Shown here: positions 1 through 5,724 of the stretch, one piece after another
Layout: every line of letters begins with the position of its first letter
Position numbering within the stretch: position 1 is the first letter of the stretch
Source of the DNA: an uncultured Oscillospiraceae bacterium
GTDB taxonomy: Bacteria; Bacillota; Clostridia; Oscillospirales; Ruminococcaceae
Assembly: GCA_900552845.1 (NCBI GenBank)
Contig: USBC01000106.1
Span: 1-6,469 of the forward strand
Direction: 5' to 3'
Length of the DNA stretch: 6,469 nt
Program-made: the position numbers and the translations under genes
The notes under the pieces: model-generated
Told to the model about the DNA's origin: nothing
The model's database searches: none
What the model saw: the letters and a program-made list of their open reading frames with translations, nothing else

Positions 1-57
1 GCCGCCGGTTCCGGCTGCGCCGGAACGCCCTGCGGGCGTCCCCTGCTTCCCGCCGGA
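1..57. repeat. Palindrome cluster A (structured intergenic repeat, cut by window edge)
   Basis: Two perfect hairpins are visible: GTTCCGGC (8-15) pairs with GCCGGAAC (19-26) around a TGC loop, and ACGCCC (25-30) pairs with GGGCGT (34-39) around another TGC loop. The right end CCCGCCGG (50-57) resembles the outer-stem strand of cluster B (CCCGCCG, 1313-1319). The left partner would lie before base 1, so the element is probably truncated by the window. It sits just upstream of the mutY leader. No coding function is seen. The link to clusters B-D rests on shared design (GC-rich palindromes, three-base loops, intergenic place) and short shared motifs such as CGGAACG with B, not on a full alignment. 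Confidence 0.6.
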
Positions 58-92
58 TCTATACATTCCGTATATTTTATCCCATTCCACAC

Positions 93-104
93 TGTAATAT
101 TACA
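93..104. promoter_or_regulatory. 12-bp perfect dyad in the mutY leader; possible operator or -10 region
   Basis: TGTAATATTACA is its own reverse complement and lies in the A/T-rich leader (58-118) before mutY. It contains TAATAT (95-100), a 4/6 match to a -10 box, but no convincing -35 box is found 16-18 bp upstream. One or two such 12-bp palindromes are expected by chance in a window of this size, so only the position makes it worth listing. I cannot assign a regulator. Confidence 0.2.
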
Positions 105-130
105 CATTGTTTTGATATAGGAGGGCAAAT

Positions 131-1171
131 ATGCCGCAGCTTCCCCAAACGCTGCCCGGGCAGCTTTTACAATGGTACGATCAAAACCGTCGCATTCTGC
201 CGTGGCGGGAAACACCCAGTCCCTACCGCACATGGATCTCGGAGGTCATGCTCCAGCAGACCCGCGTAGAGGCGGGGATCGCCTACTTCGAGCGTTTCAC
301 CGCAGCTCTGCCGGATATCCCTGCCCTTGCTGCCGTGGAGGAGCAGCAGCTTCTCAAGTTATGGGAGGGATTGGGCTATTACAGCCGTGCCCGCAACCTG
401 AAAAAAGCCGCCCTCATACTGATGGAGCAGTATCACGGGGTGCTTCCCGCCGATTTTACCGCATTGTGCAAGCTCCCCGGACTGGGCGAATATTCCGCAG
501 GCGCCATCGCCTCCATCGCCTTTGATCTTCGGGTGCCTGCCGTAGACGGCAACGTCCTGCGTGTTGCCGCCCGCCTGATGAATGACGACCGCAATATAGA
601 AGACCCTGCTGTCAAAAAAGACTTCCGGCAAACGGTTTGGGAGGTACTGCCGCAACACCGCGTCGGTGATTTTAACCAGTCTCTGATGGAACTTGGCGCA
701 CTCATTTGTCTGCCCAATGGTCGTCCTTTGTGTGAACGTTGTCCGGTGCAAAACCTATGCCTAGCCTATGCCGCCGGCACTCAGCTTTCCCTGCCCACCC
801 GCCGCAAAAAGCCCCGTCGCCGCCGAGAGGAAAAAACCGTATTGCTGCTTCTGCGCAGCGGAGAGATCCAGATTACTCAGCGCCCTGCGGACGGACTGCT
901 TGCCTCACTGTGGGAGTTTCCAACCCTCGCCGGTCTGTACACCGCCGCTGAGGTTGCGGAGCTGCTCTCTGTCCCCGCCGAAGCTGTGGTCCCCTTAGGT
1001 CATGCCCAGCACATTTTTACCCACATAGAGTGGCAGATGGAGGGCTACTGCGTGGAACTTCCGCCCGATGCTCCGCTGTGGAGCGGGTGTATCTCTGTTC
1101 CCGTACCGGAGCTGTTCGAGAGCTACCCCATTCCATCGGCATATACTGCCTACCTTAAAGCCTTGCGTTGA
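131..1171 (+). CDS. mutY: A/G-specific adenine DNA glycosylase MutY
   Basis: MutY removes adenine mispaired with 8-oxoguanine, the last barrier against G:C to T:A mutation in base-excision repair. The 346 residues have the usual two-domain plan. The N-terminal glycosylase domain carries the catalytic Glu38 in SEVMLQQT, the helix-hairpin-helix LPGLGEYSAGA (about 115-125) and the catalytic Asp139 in VDGNVLRV. An iron-sulphur loop follows with Cys193, 201, 204 and 210. Its first spacing is X7, against X6 in E. coli, a variant I believe is common in Clostridia. A basic linker (about 224-233) leads to the C-terminal MutT-like domain, where F296-T297-H298 matches the 8-oxoG-reading FSH loop. The ATG start is supported by AGGAGGG at 119-125, 5 bases upstream. 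The stop at 1169-1171 is followed by a 200-bp gap holding cluster B. Length and motifs are normal, so the enzyme should be active. Confidence 0.96.
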   Translation: MPQLPQTLPGQLLQWYDQNRRILPWRETPSPYRTWISEVMLQQTRVEAGIAYFERFTAALPDIPALAAVEEQQLLKLWEGLGYYSRARNLKKAALILMEQYHGVLPADFTALCKLPGLGEYSAGAIASIAFDLRVPAVDGNVLRVAARLMNDDRNIEDPAVKKDFRQTVWEVLPQHRVGDFNQSLMELGALICLPNGRPLCERCPVQNLCLAYAAGTQLSLPTRRKKPRRRREEKTVLLLLRSGEIQITQRPADGLLASLWEFPTLAGLYTAAEVAELLSVPAEAVVPLGHAQHIFTHIEWQMEGYCVELPPDAPLWSGCISVPVPELFESYPIPSAYTAYLKALR

Positions 1172-1226
1172 TCCAAAAGCGCACAGCCTTTCTTCAATTC
1201 CTTAGCCTACTGCAAACCACCGGCAT

Positions 1227-1319
1227 CGGCGGGCGTGCTGCGGCGCTTCGCGCCGCTCCGGGCGCCCCTGCGGGGGTGCCCGTCCTCCGGAACGCTTGCG
1301 TTCCGGAGGACGCCCGCCG
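1227..1319. repeat. Cloverleaf palindrome cluster B, mutY-rlmD gap
   Basis: An outer stem CGGCGGGCGT (1227-1236) with ACGCCCGCCG (1310-1319) encloses three arms. Arm 1 is GCGGCGC/GCGCCGC with a TTC loop (1240-1256). Arm 2 is a 10-bp stem with one G-T pair and a TGCG loop (1259-1282). Arm 3 is CCTCCGGAACGC/GCGTTCCGGAGG (1284-1309). The plan matches clusters C and D although the arm sequences differ, so B may be a second subtype. The element explains why the rlmD frame stays open upstream to a TTG at 1168: that extension would translate the repeat. A second outer pairing, CGGCGGG (1227-1233) with CCCGCCG (1326-1332), abuts six T's (1333-1338), so B might also act as a terminator or attenuator on the + strand. 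Confidence 0.7.
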
Positions 1320-1371
1320 CCTTCTCCCGCCGTTTTTTATTCCAACCCTTACTGCCAATGGAGAAACCATT

Positions 1372-2526
1372 ATGGAAAAACTCACCTGTCCTTATTTCAA
1401 GCGCTGCGGCGGCTGCGGACTGCTGCATCTCACCTACCATGAGGAACTCGCCCTTAAGCAGGCTCTCGCCCAAAAGCACCTTTCCAGTTTTGGCAGGGTG
1501 CAGCCTATTTTAGGTGCCGAAAACCCCTGCCACTACCGCAATAAGGTAGAAGCCGCCTTCGGCTGGGATCGCGCCCGCCGCGTCATTTCCGGTCCCTACC
1601 AGCAGGGCAGCCATCACATCGTCGACATCGAGCACTGCCTCAACGAGGACGAGACCGCCACCGCCATTATCGTCACCATCAAGCGGCTGCTGCCATCCTT
1701 CCGCCTTGCTCCCTATGATGAGGACGCCCGCACCGGCTTTCTGCGCCATGTGCTGGTACGGCGCGGCGTCCACACCGGCGAGGTCATGGTGGTGCTGGTC
1801 ACCGCCACACCGGTCTTCCCCTCCCGCCAGAATTTCATCAAAGCGCTCCTAAAAGTACACCCGGAAATCACCACGATCGTTCAGAACATCAATGACCGCC
1901 GTACCAGTGTGCTGCTGGGCGAACGGGAGCAGGTCTTATACGGCGCAGGCTTTATCCGTGATACCCTGTGCGGTATGCGCTTTCGTATCTCTCCCCGCTC
2001 CTTTTACCAAATCAACCCCGCCCAGACTGAGGTGCTGTACCGCTGCGCCATCGCAGCAGCCGCCCTCACCGGCAGGGAACGCGTACTGGACGCCTACTGC
2101 GGCATCGGTACCATCGGCATGATCGCCGCTGCCAAAGCCGGCGAGGTCATCGGTGTAGAGCAGAACCCTGCTGCCGTGCGGGACGCTGTTCGCAATGCCA
2201 AGGAAAATGAGGTTAAAAATATCCGCTTCGTTACCGCCGATGCGACCCGTTGGCTTCTTACTGCCGCCGAGCAGCGTCTTCCCCTTGATGTCCTGTTGAT
2301 GGACCCGCCCCGCAGCGGCAGCACCCCGGAGTTTCTTTCCGCCGCCGGCAAGCTGTCGCCTCGCCGTATCGTCTACATCAGTTGCTGTCCCGAAACGCAG
2401 GCGCGCGATCTTTCCCTGCTGCAAAAGAACGGCTACCGTGTCACCCTCCTCCAGCCCGTCGATATGTTCCCCCACACCGAACACATTGAAAACATCGCCG
2501 TGCTGGAGCGCCAAAGCGTGCGGTAA
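1372..2526 (+). CDS. rlmD: 23S rRNA (uracil-5-)-methyltransferase, RlmD/RlmCD (RumA) type, without TRAM domain
   Basis: This SAM-dependent enzyme makes 5-methyluridine in 23S rRNA. E. coli RlmD modifies U1939, while the Gram-positive RlmCD modifies both U747 and U1939; sequence alone does not decide here. The protein is 384 residues from the ATG at 1372, chosen for GGAG (1360-1363) 8 bases upstream and because the longer TTG frame from 1168 runs through cluster B. Cys6, Cys12, Cys15 and Cys89 fit the family's [4Fe-4S] ligands. FYQINPAQTE (211-220), the SAM-binding VLDAYCGIGTIG (238-249), MDPPRSG (310-316), the nucleophile Cys338 in YISCCPET and the base Glu373 in HTEHIEN are all present. The family's usual SC-N-P is SC-C-P here. 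There is no N-terminal TRAM RNA-binding domain: the protein starts almost at the cluster, so it is shorter than E. coli RumA. It probably has its own leader or reads through from mutY; the terminator at 2621-2665 follows. Confidence 0.93.
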   Translation: MEKLTCPYFKRCGGCGLLHLTYHEELALKQALAQKHLSSFGRVQPILGAENPCHYRNKVEAAFGWDRARRVISGPYQQGSHHIVDIEHCLNEDETATAIIVTIKRLLPSFRLAPYDEDARTGFLRHVLVRRGVHTGEVMVVLVTATPVFPSRQNFIKALLKVHPEITTIVQNINDRRTSVLLGEREQVLYGAGFIRDTLCGMRFRISPRSFYQINPAQTEVLYRCAIAAAALTGRERVLDAYCGIGTIGMIAAAKAGEVIGVEQNPAAVRDAVRNAKENEVKNIRFVTADATRWLLTAAEQRLPLDVLLMDPPRSGSTPEFLSAAGKLSPRRIVYISCCPETQARDLSLLQKNGYRVTLLQPVDMFPHTEHIENIAVLERQSVR

Positions 2527-2620
2527 ATGCCCCTCATCTGCATCAAAAATGTCATCGTCCGCCCAATATCCTTGTCGGGAACTACACCTGCAATATAGTG
2601 ACTCCTCCCAACTACCATAA

Positions 2621-2665
2621 AAGGCATCTGGAATGCGCTTTGCGTTCCCGATGCCTTAATTTTTT
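2621..2665 (+). terminator. Intrinsic terminator after rlmD, possibly bidirectional
   Basis: AAGGCATC (2621-2628) pairs with GATGCCTT (2650-2657). After a T/C mismatch the stem continues as GGAA/TTCC and TGC/GCG with a GCTTT loop. AA and six T's (2660-2665) follow, a textbook Rho-independent shape for the + strand, 94 bases after the rlmD stop. Read on the other strand the same hairpin is followed by TTTT before ATGG, so it may also stop leftward transcription from the phosphatase gene, more weakly. Confidence 0.85.
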
Positions 2666-2702
2666 AGTAGAAGCGCTGATGAAAACAGCCGAATCATTCT
2701 CT

Positions 2703-2782
2703 ATGTTGAAAAGCCCAAGGTGCTTCTGTTCCCTGCGCATCAATATCCAAGCTTGGAACAGCAGTATTTTTTATTTCAACAT
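2703..2782. repeat. Nested inverted repeat in the convergent gap; possible second terminator
   Basis: An outer pair ATGTTGAAA (2703-2711) / TTTCAACAT (2774-2782) encloses an inner stem of TGCT and CTGTTCC (2721-2732) with GGAACAG and AGTA (2755-2766), broken by one mismatch. The loop is 22 bases and contains part of the palindrome CCAAGCTTGG (2747-2756). Six T's (2767-2772) follow the inner stem on the + strand, so it could be a back-up terminator, although the large loop is unusual. The rest of the gene-free stretch 2527-2825 shows no supported gene. A short open frame on the - strand across this area is not longer than chance would give. Confidence 0.5.
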
Positions 2783-2825
2783 CTGCGGCATAGGAATTAT
2801 CGTCATTTCATTGCAAGCTCTCCCT

Positions 2826-3302
2826 TTACTTCACTCTGAACTGTTTCAGATAACCGGTGCAGCCTTCACGGATCTCGCGGTACGCCTTTTCAAAGTCGCC
2901 GCTATACCATGGGTCGTCAATGTCGTGCGGATCGTCGGTGTAGTCCAGCAGCAGCCGGATCTTTCCCTCCGGGTCGCCCCCGAGAAGCCGCAGCAGACCC
3001 CTCCGGTTACGCTCCTCCATACACAAAATATCGTCAAATGCCGCATAGTCCGCCCTGCCAAAGCGGCGCGCCTCGTGTCCCACCGGACGGATCCCATGCG
3101 CCAGCAGCACCGCCACCGCCCGCCGGTCCGTCGGGTTGCCTTCCTCCTCATCGCTTACCCCGCAGCTATCCACCCACAGGGCATCGCCCCAGCCGGCAGC
3201 CTGCGCCATCACCCGCATCAGTGTCGCTGCCATCGGGCTGCGGCAGATTTTGCCGTGGCACACCAGTAAATCGCTTCGCTCTTCCTGCTTCCTCCATATC
3301 AT
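2826..3302 (-). CDS. Low-molecular-weight protein-tyrosine phosphatase family protein
   Basis: The 158-residue length fits the cytosolic LMW-PTP fold, whose members dephosphorylate phosphotyrosine (or phosphoarginine, as YwlE does) through a cysteinyl-phosphate. The P-loop VCHGKICRSPMA gives nucleophile Cys15 and Arg21 in a C-X5-R motif followed by Ser22. The C-terminal DDPWYSGDF supplies the general acid, Asp129 or more likely Asp130, which stands before Pro131. WVDSCGVSDEEEGNPTDRRA (43-62) matches the family's usual 'S-x-G-x...G-x-P-x-D-x-R' stretch. One oddity is Lys18 where the family nearly always has Asn (C-x-G-N-x-C-R-S). I picked the ATG at 3302 because a stop lies three codons upstream; its AGAGGAAAG site is rather far away (about 10 bases after the last G). 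Its own predicted promoter lies at 3372-3344, so it need not depend on the polymerase-YolD transcript. The substrate is unknown. Confidence 0.88.
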   Translation of the reverse strand: MIWRKQEERSDLLVCHGKICRSPMAATLMRVMAQAAGWGDALWVDSCGVSDEEEGNPTDRRAVAVLLAHGIRPVGHEARRFGRADYAAFDDILCMEERNRRGLLRLLGGDPEGKIRLLLDYTDDPHDIDDPWYSGDFEKAYREIREGCTGYLKQFRVK

Positions 3303-3343
3303 GATCAGTCAGCTTTCCTCTGGGGAGTTCCCCTGCCTAAGGT

Positions 3344-3372
3344 ATTGTATCACACCGCAAGGCGACTCGCAA
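3344..3372 (-). promoter_or_regulatory. Predicted sigma-A promoter for the phosphatase gene
   Basis: Read leftward, TTGCGA (3372-3367) and TACAAT (3349-3344) are separated by exactly 17 bases, with TG one base before the -10 (extended -10). Transcription would start near 3337, giving a leader of about 35 bases. That leader contains a small hairpin GGGGA/TCCCC (3322-3333) just ahead of the AGAGGAAAG ribosome site. The -35 is only a 4/6 match, compensated by the extended -10. Confidence 0.6.
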
Positions 3373-3413
3373 TGGCCAACGCATCGTCCTCGCCCTCCGT
3401 CATGGTCGGTCTC

Positions 3414-3863
3414 TCAAGGCCACTCCGTCGGCTGTGACGCCTTTTCCAAGGGCGTTTCAGTATTTTGTTCCACCCACCGAATCTGCTCGATTGCCACGCT
3501 GCTGCCATCGGTAAAATGCAACGCAGCAGGGTGCTCCTCTATCTGCTTCAGTCTGGCAGTCCTCACCAGGTAAGCACCGCCCGTTTTCCGCTCGTCCGGT
3601 TTAAAGTACCCCACCGTTATCTCCGGCTGCCCACACAGCTGCTCCCGCAGCTTTTGCAGCCTGCGGTCCAGCATCGTCTTTTCCTCCTCGGTCAGCTCGG
3701 TCTCATGTTCGGTCACCCGCGCCGTCTCCAGCAGTGCGTCGCCATGTCCGTCCAGCGCAGCAAACGGCGCAAACTGTACTGCCCGCTCCCGATTCGGCAT
3801 TGGCGGGTGCTTGGGGCTGTACCGCCGCCCCCGCCCGATAATTTCCTCATAACGCTTTTCCAT
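3414..3863 (-). CDS. YolD-like family protein
   Basis: The product is 149 residues from the ATG at 3863, which has GGGAG 5 bases upstream; a GTG 15 bases earlier is less likely because that ribosome site lies inside it. The block RERAVQFAPFAALDGHGDAL (25-44) and the later YFKPDERKTGGAYL are hallmarks of the YolD family. It continues with a helical EEEKTMLDRRLQKLREQL stretch and a predicted beta-rich C-terminal half. YolD genes are typically found beside UvrX/YqjW-type Y-family polymerases in Firmicutes and have been proposed as UmuD-like partners; the biochemical role is not settled. Here it lies 183 bp downstream of the polymerase on the same strand with no promoter I can see between them, so I infer cotranscription under the LexA-controlled promoter. 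The gap is mostly filled by cloverleaf C. Confidence 0.87.
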   Translation of the reverse strand: MEKRYEEIIGRGRRYSPKHPPMPNRERAVQFAPFAALDGHGDALLETARVTEHETELTEEEKTMLDRRLQKLREQLCGQPEITVGYFKPDERKTGGAYLVRTARLKQIEEHPAALHFTDGSSVAIEQIRWVEQNTETPLEKASQPTEWP

Positions 3864-3933
3864 TTGCGCTCCCTTCACCTTTCGTCAAAGCCTTGTCTCG
3901 TCCGACGGCTCTCCCTTACCTTCTGCCTTTCCG

Positions 3934-4016
3934 CGCCCCGCAGGACGAGGCTTCGCCTCGTACCGCCGCCCACAGGGCGGCGACCGCGGCGGCGCAGCCG
4001 CCGCCCCTGCGGGGCG
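3934..4016. repeat. Cloverleaf palindrome cluster C, inside the polymerase-YolD transcript
   Basis: An 11-bp outer stem CGCCCCGCAGG (3934-3944) / CCTGCGGGGCG (4006-4016) encloses three perfect arms. These are ACGAGGC/GCCTCGT with a TTC loop (3945-3961), CGCCGCCC/GGGCGGCG with an ACA loop (3964-3982) and GCGGCGGC/GCCGCCGC with a GCA loop (3986-4004). Bases 3931-4016 align without gaps to 5811-5726 (cluster D, opposite strand) with 75 of 86 identical. It starts 30 bp after the polymerase stop and ends about 70 bp before the yolD ribosome site, so the inferred operon mRNA would carry the full fold. The near-direct flanks GCCTTTCC (3925-3932) and GGCTTTCC (4026-4033) are too weak to call a target duplication. 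Confidence 0.85.
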
Positions 4017-4046
4017 TTCCTCACAGGCTTTCCCCAAACCGCCGTC

Positions 4047-5558
4047 TCATGCCTTGTGACCGCCGATCTGTTTATTCCTCTCCCGTGCCGTCGCCCCCTC
4101 CAGATAGCTGCTGCCCTTCAAAATGGCATTTTTCCCATAGCGGTTTTTGATGCGAATGATCGCCTCCTGACGGTGCTTCTCTCGCTCCAGCTCGGCCTCC
4201 TGCTCCTCGGCTTTGCGCACCTGCTCTGCCGCATCACCAAAAAGAGAAAGCTGCATTCCCTCCGGCGGTGGGGCAGCGTCCCGTTCCGGTATAACATGGT
4301 TGGCAGTCACCGTGACCCGTCGGATCAGCAGCGCCGGGTCGGTGATACGGTCGTAAAGTCGCAGCATCGCCTCGGTCATCAACCGGGAAGAGGCGGTCTG
4401 CCGCCCCAGATTTTCGCTGCCGTGCGCCTGCTTCGGCACCTGCCTGCCATAGCGGTCGATCGTCACCTCACCACGATAGGCAGTGCGGCGCGTCGGGTCG
4501 CTCAGGTTTTCGATGTCATAGCCCACTGTCAGCATCACCTGATCGGTCACCAGCTTTTTTTCCACCAGCTCCAGCGCCAGCACCTCGATCATTTCCCGCA
4601 CAATCAGTCTGGCTTTTTCGTTGGAGTATGGGCATTGCAGCACCTGCCCCGAGCCAAGACTGCTGGATGCGGGTTTATATGTCTTGATATCGGCGATGGT
4701 GCATGGCTCCACGCCCCACGCATGGTCGATCAGCAAACCGGCATTGACGCCGAAGGTGCGGTAAAACCACTCCTCGTCCCACTCCGCCCGCAGAGCGATA
4801 TCTCCCATGGTGTGCAGTCCGGCAGCCTCCAGTTTGCGGGCAGTACCTGCCCCCACGCGCCAAAAATCGGTGAGTGGTCGGTGCTCCCACAGCAGTCGCC
4901 GGTAGGTCAGCTCGTCCAGTTTGGCAATGCGCACCCCGTTTTGATCGGCTTCAATGTGCTTGGCGACGATATCCATTGCCACCTTGCACAGATACAGGTT
5001 GCTGCCGATGCCTGCCGTGGCGGTAATTCCGGTGGTTTTCAGCACCTCCAGCACCAGCCGCATGGCAAATTCACGGGCAGTCAGCCCGTAGATCCTCAGG
5101 TAGGGAGTGGCGTCAATGAACACCTCGTCGATGGAGTAGACATGGATATCCTCCGGTGCCACAAACTGCAGATAGGTTCGGTAAATTTCGGTGCTGGTTT
5201 TCAGGTAGTGTGCCATCTGCGGCTTTGCCACGATGTACTCTAACTCCAGCGCGGGGTTGTCGGCAAGCTCCGGCGCCTGACAGGACCTTCCGGTAAATAT
5301 CCTCGCCGGTGCGCGCCGGCGGCGCACTGCGTTCACCTCACGCACGCGCTGCACCACCTCGAACAGGCGCGCGCGTCCGGAGATCCCATAAGCCTTGAGC
5401 GATGGAGAAACCGCCAGACAGATGGTTTTCTCGGTTCGAGCGGCATCTGCCACCACTAAGTTGGTGGTCATGGGGTTCAGTCCCCGCTCCACGCACTCCA
5501 CTGAGGCGAAGAAGGATTTTAAATCAATAGCGATGTAGCACTTTTCCGCCGGTTCCAC
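4047..5558 (-). CDS. Y-family translesion DNA polymerase (UvrX/YqjW-like, UmuC/DinB superfamily)
   Basis: This is a 503-residue lesion-bypass polymerase predicted to copy damaged DNA at the cost of accuracy. The metal-binding carboxylates are Asp12 (IAIDLKSFFASVE) and Asp144-Glu145 (YSIDEVFID). Phe17 is the likely steric gate against ribonucleotides. The fingers-like segment VSPSLKAYGISGRARLFEV (50-68) and a helix-hairpin-helix thumb around 231-255 follow. A little-finger domain ends near 420. QLSLF (436-440) is a near-ideal beta-clamp-binding motif. A charged, probably helical segment (443-467) leads to the tail RYGKNAILKG...ERNKQIGGHKA typical of Firmicutes members. The start is GTG, because in-frame stops lie just upstream; a G-rich AAGGGGGG ends 10 bases before it. 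The promoter and LexA box at 5653-5599 indicate SOS induction, and YolD lies downstream. DinB/Pol IV proper is less likely given the YolD neighbour and this tail. Confidence 0.92.
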   Translation of the reverse strand: MEPAEKCYIAIDLKSFFASVECVERGLNPMTTNLVVADAARTEKTICLAVSPSLKAYGISGRARLFEVVQRVREVNAVRRRRAPARIFTGRSCQAPELADNPALELEYIVAKPQMAHYLKTSTEIYRTYLQFVAPEDIHVYSIDEVFIDATPYLRIYGLTAREFAMRLVLEVLKTTGITATAGIGSNLYLCKVAMDIVAKHIEADQNGVRIAKLDELTYRRLLWEHRPLTDFWRVGAGTARKLEAAGLHTMGDIALRAEWDEEWFYRTFGVNAGLLIDHAWGVEPCTIADIKTYKPASSSLGSGQVLQCPYSNEKARLIVREMIEVLALELVEKKLVTDQVMLTVGYDIENLSDPTRRTAYRGEVTIDRYGRQVPKQAHGSENLGRQTASSRLMTEAMLRLYDRITDPALLIRRVTVTANHVIPERDAAPPPEGMQLSLFGDAAEQVRKAEEQEAELEREKHRQEAIIRIKNRYGKNAILKGSSYLEGATARERNKQIGGHKA

Positions 5559-5598
5559 TGTGTCTCTGCCCCCCTTCTATCATTTTCGCAAATTATTG

Positions 5599-5612
5599 CA
5601 AACATATGTTCG
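5599..5612 (-). promoter_or_regulatory. LexA (DinR) SOS operator of the polymerase operon
   Basis: Read leftward the site is CGAACATATGTTTG, matching the Bacillus/Firmicutes consensus CGAACRNRYGTTYC at 13 of 14 positions, with both half-sites CGAAC and GTTTG. It lies about +7 to +20 from the predicted start of transcription (near 5618), where a bound repressor would block the promoter. No second site of this quality was seen elsewhere in the window. Operator and gene together argue for DNA-damage induction. Confidence 0.88.
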
Positions 5613-5624
5613 TGTCCTACTTCC

Positions 5625-5653
5625 ATTGTAACGCGGTTTTTTGGTTTTGGCAA
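5625..5653 (-). promoter_or_regulatory. Sigma-A promoter with UP-like tract for the polymerase operon
   Basis: TTGCCA (5653-5648, 5/6) and TACAAT (5630-5625, 5/6) are separated by exactly 17 bases. Directly upstream, 5659-5676 reads on this strand as A-runs with a short T-run, placed at about -41 to -58, where an UP element contacts RNA polymerase alpha subunits. The predicted leader is about 60 bases and contains the LexA box. Confidence 0.82.
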
Positions 5654-5684
5654 GGGGTAAATTTTTCTTTTTTCTGCTTTGGGC

Positions 5685-5724
5685 AAAAAATCGGGACGGA
5701 GCTTAAGAGGGAGCTTTGCCCGAT
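5685..5724 (-). terminator. Probable intrinsic terminator after the 148-residue gene
   Basis: On the - strand ATCGGG (5724-5719) pairs with CCCGAT (5695-5690), with an inner AGCT/AGCT pairing. The closing T plus TTTTT (5690-5685) runs straight out of the stem. It lies downstream of cluster D and just before the UP-like tract of the polymerase promoter, so it would insulate the SOS operon from the gene upstream. The six-base outer stem with an internal loop is modest. A competing repeat, GGGCAAA (5681-5687) / TTTGCCC (5715-5721), overlaps it. Confidence 0.5.

Noticed and set aside
1168..1371. N-terminal extension of the methyltransferase from a TTG at 1168
   Set aside because: It would translate cluster B and overlap the mutY stop; the ATG at 1372 has a ribosome site and starts at the conserved iron-sulphur motif.
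1936..2514. 192-codon - strand open frame inside rlmD
   Set aside because: It is antisense to a well-supported gene, with low-complexity Gly/Ala content and no ribosome site of note.
2527..2598. 23-codon + strand frame starting directly at the rlmD stop
   Set aside because: No ribosome site precedes it and it shows no recognisable similarity.
2689..2809. Open - strand stretch reading like a protein tail (for example DIDAQGTEAPWAFQHRE) as a gene remnant
   Set aside because: About 40 codons free of stops is not significant, there is no start with a ribosome site, and the area is better explained by the nested inverted repeat.
3350..3403. 17-codon - strand frame (MTEGEDDALAIASRLAV) between yolD and the phosphatase gene
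   Set aside because: It has no ribosome site, overlaps the predicted phosphatase promoter and is short enough to occur by chance.
3934..4016. tRNA gene suggested by the cloverleaf shape
   Set aside because: There are no conserved tRNA residues, the outer stem is 11 rather than 7 bp, the loops are 3 bases, and no anticodon loop is present.
3465..5243. Long + strand open frame of 592 codons
   Set aside because: It runs antisense through the polymerase and YolD genes and has no recognisable domain. It is a shadow frame caused by high GC.
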